The notes beneath the pieces are model-generated. The model had not been told where the DNA came from. It saw only the letters and a program-made list of their open reading frames with translations, and searched no databases. DNA of 32,775 nt from an uncultured Eubacteriales bacterium (GTDB lineage Bacteria > Bacillota > Clostridia > Oscillospirales > Oscillospiraceae): the NCBI GenBank assembly GCA_900549485.1, contig UROG01000033.1:1-32775 (forward strand), read 5' to 3'. How positions within the stretch are numbered: the first letter of the stretch is position 1; each line of letters begins with the position of its first letter. A program made the position numbers and the translations under genes. This document shows, one piece after another, positions 31,914 to 32,775 of the stretch.

Positions 31914-32004
31914 TGGCGGAAGCGGTGGGATTCGAACCCACGGTACCGTTGCCGGTACACCTGATTTCGAGTCAGGGCCGTTATGACCACTTCGATACAC
32001 TTCC
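31914..32004 (-). tRNA. tRNA-Ser(CGA)
   Basis: The 91-base class II tRNA has acceptor ggaagtg/cgcttcc (one G-U pair), anticodon stem cctga/tcagg with loop ctcgaaa, and so anticodon CGA (complement at 31967-31969). It also has a long variable arm (taccg/cggta), T arm gtggg-ttcgaat-cccac, discriminator G and an encoded CCA. The long variable arm and discriminator G fit serine. Confidence 0.95.
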
Positions 32005-32017
32005 TTATTGCTGCATT

Positions 32018-32046
32018 ATTATATCCGATGGCAAAGGAAAAATCAA
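32018..32046 (-). promoter_or_regulatory. Promoter of tRNA-Ser
   Basis: On the minus strand TTGATT, a 17-base spacer and a perfect TATAAT lie 14 bases before the mature tRNA. Confidence 0.75.
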
Positions 32047-32126
32047 GTACATATATGTTGGTTATTGCGATTTAATTTTTGAGGTACAGCCCTCGATTGA
32101 AAATAAATTATGATTAGGAGACGGAT

Positions 32127-32537
32127 ATGCGGACAATGGCAATTGATTACGGCGATGCGCGCATCGGGCTTGCCGTATCCGACCTTACAGGCACGATTTG
32201 CGGCGAGGCATGGACGATAAACGAGTGGAACATAGAGCGTGCGGCACAGCGGATAAGCGACGAAGCAAGACAGCGCGGCGTCGGGACGCTTGTTCTTGGT
32301 CTGCCGAAGAACATGGACGGCAGTGAGGGCGTCCGTGCCGAAAAAAGCCGTGAATTTGCAAAAATGCTCACGGATGCCTGCGCTCTGCCGGTAGTGCTGT
32401 GGGATGAGCGGCGCAGCAGCATTGAAGCGCACGCCATTCTTCACGCAAACGGCAGGAGAGAAAAGCAGCACAGAAAAACCGTTGATGCGGTCGCCGCAAG
32501 CCTGATCCTTGAAGGCTATCTCGGCAGTGTAAAATAA
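32127..32537 (+). CDS. ruvX: RuvX/YqgF, putative Holliday junction resolvase / pre-16S rRNA nuclease
   Basis: The 136-residue RNase H-fold protein has MAIDYGDARIGLAVSD (catalytic Asp7), LVLGLPKNMDGSEG, VVLWDERRSS (catalytic Glu) and a final KTVDAVAASLILEGYL with the third acidic residue. YqgF proteins mature the 5' end of 16S rRNA and were first proposed as Holliday junction resolvases. The start follows taggaga. The length is normal. It is followed by the hairpin cluster. Confidence 0.92.
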   Translation: MRTMAIDYGDARIGLAVSDLTGTICGEAWTINEWNIERAAQRISDEARQRGVGTLVLGLPKNMDGSEGVRAEKSREFAKMLTDACALPVVLWDERRSSIEAHAILHANGRREKQHRKTVDAVAASLILEGYLGSVK

Positions 32538-32554
32538 TAATTACAATATAAGGC

Positions 32555-32749
32555 ACACGGCAAAAGCCGTGTCAGCTTGTCAAAGAACCTCATTGAGGTT
32601 CTTTGACAAAAAGGGATGCACTGCGCTCTGTGCCTCGATTGTTCGCCGTAGGCGAACAATTCGACACTCGCTCCGTGAGAAGAATTTTCTCCGACGTGCA
32701 TGCCGCCGGAGAAAATGATCAAAACTATTTTTTGCCTGCGGGCAAAAAA
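32555..32749. repeat. Cluster of five perfect hairpins
   Basis: In order: acacggc-aaaa-gccgtgt (32555-32572); a 14-bp stem gtcaaagaacctca/tgaggttctttgac (32579-32607) led by cagctt; attgttcgcc-gta-ggcgaacaat (32638-32660); attttctccg/cggagaaaat (32684-32716); ttttttgcc-tgcg-ggcaaaaaa (32728-32749). The last bases of the window (ttttttgac) look like the start of another arm. This is a mosaic of inverted repeats, with no gene in 32538-32775. Confidence 0.7.
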
Positions 32750-32775
32750 CTCTGCGAGGCTTTTTTGACAGTCTC

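Overview
The window looks like chromosomal DNA from an anaerobic, low-to-medium GC Firmicute of the class Clostridia, probably a gut Oscillospirales-type lineage. That is an inference from gene content: a TSCCP-type [FeFe] hydrogenase, an ECF-transporter S component, a CD1871A-type CxxC micro-protein beside a membrane ferredoxin, a hexokinase-type sugar kinase, a spoke of surface-polysaccharide genes, and strong TTG(A/C)NN-17-TATAAT promoters. No rRNA or species marker is present, so the genus is open.

Layout. 1-2205: the right end of an integrated element, with an XRE regulator, a large serine recombinase that overlaps it by ATGA, and a hairpin-rich end carrying a tRNA 3'-end-like sequence. 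It abuts the 3' half of a MATE exporter gene (2194-2889), whose 5' half is missing. 3033-6106 (minus): LysR regulator, [FeFe] hydrogenase, ECF S component. 6510-10047: membrane thioredoxin, hexokinase, and an NfeD-SPFH membrane-protein operon. 10259-17508: cell-surface genes (CapD/PglF-type nucleotide-sugar dehydratase, CapA-like protein, DUF2142 membrane protein, GT39-type glycosyltransferase), with a probable structured RNA at 12435-12643. 17579-23445: metallo-beta-lactamase-fold hydrolase, then a plus-strand run of CxxC micro-protein, polyferredoxin-thioredoxin fusion, zinc-ribbon protein with an internal duplication, small DUF protein and solute-binding protein, followed by hypB. 23487-26314 (minus): an operon of acetyltransferase, RNase Z and CCA-adding enzyme. 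27160-29451: a large solute-binding-like lipoprotein. 30009-32537: Gfo/Idh/MocA oxidoreductase, XRE regulator, tRNA-Ser(CGA) and ruvX. The last 220 bases are a string of perfect hairpins.

The most unusual signal is a pair of AT-rich arrays at 26572-26823 and 29610-29805 that bracket the lipoprotein gene. They contain 18 and 14 units with a strict 14-bp period and no insertion or deletion. The unit is roughly TTTACATAATTTAG. The sequence is strongly diverged between units, yet one cytosine is present in all 32 units by hand count and the core ACATA is mostly kept. Conserved spacing with diverged sequence suggests a selected protein-binding or DNA-organising array rather than a recent minisatellite. 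I do not recognise it as a described family.

Functional links. RNase Z and the CCA-adding enzyme share tRNA 3'-end maturation. The polyferredoxin-thioredoxin fusion, the CxxC micro-protein and the separate membrane thioredoxin suggest extracytoplasmic thiol chemistry fed by cytoplasmic electrons. The hydrogenase operon and the distant hypB both concern hydrogen metabolism, but HypB serves nickel enzymes, so it must act on a target outside the window.
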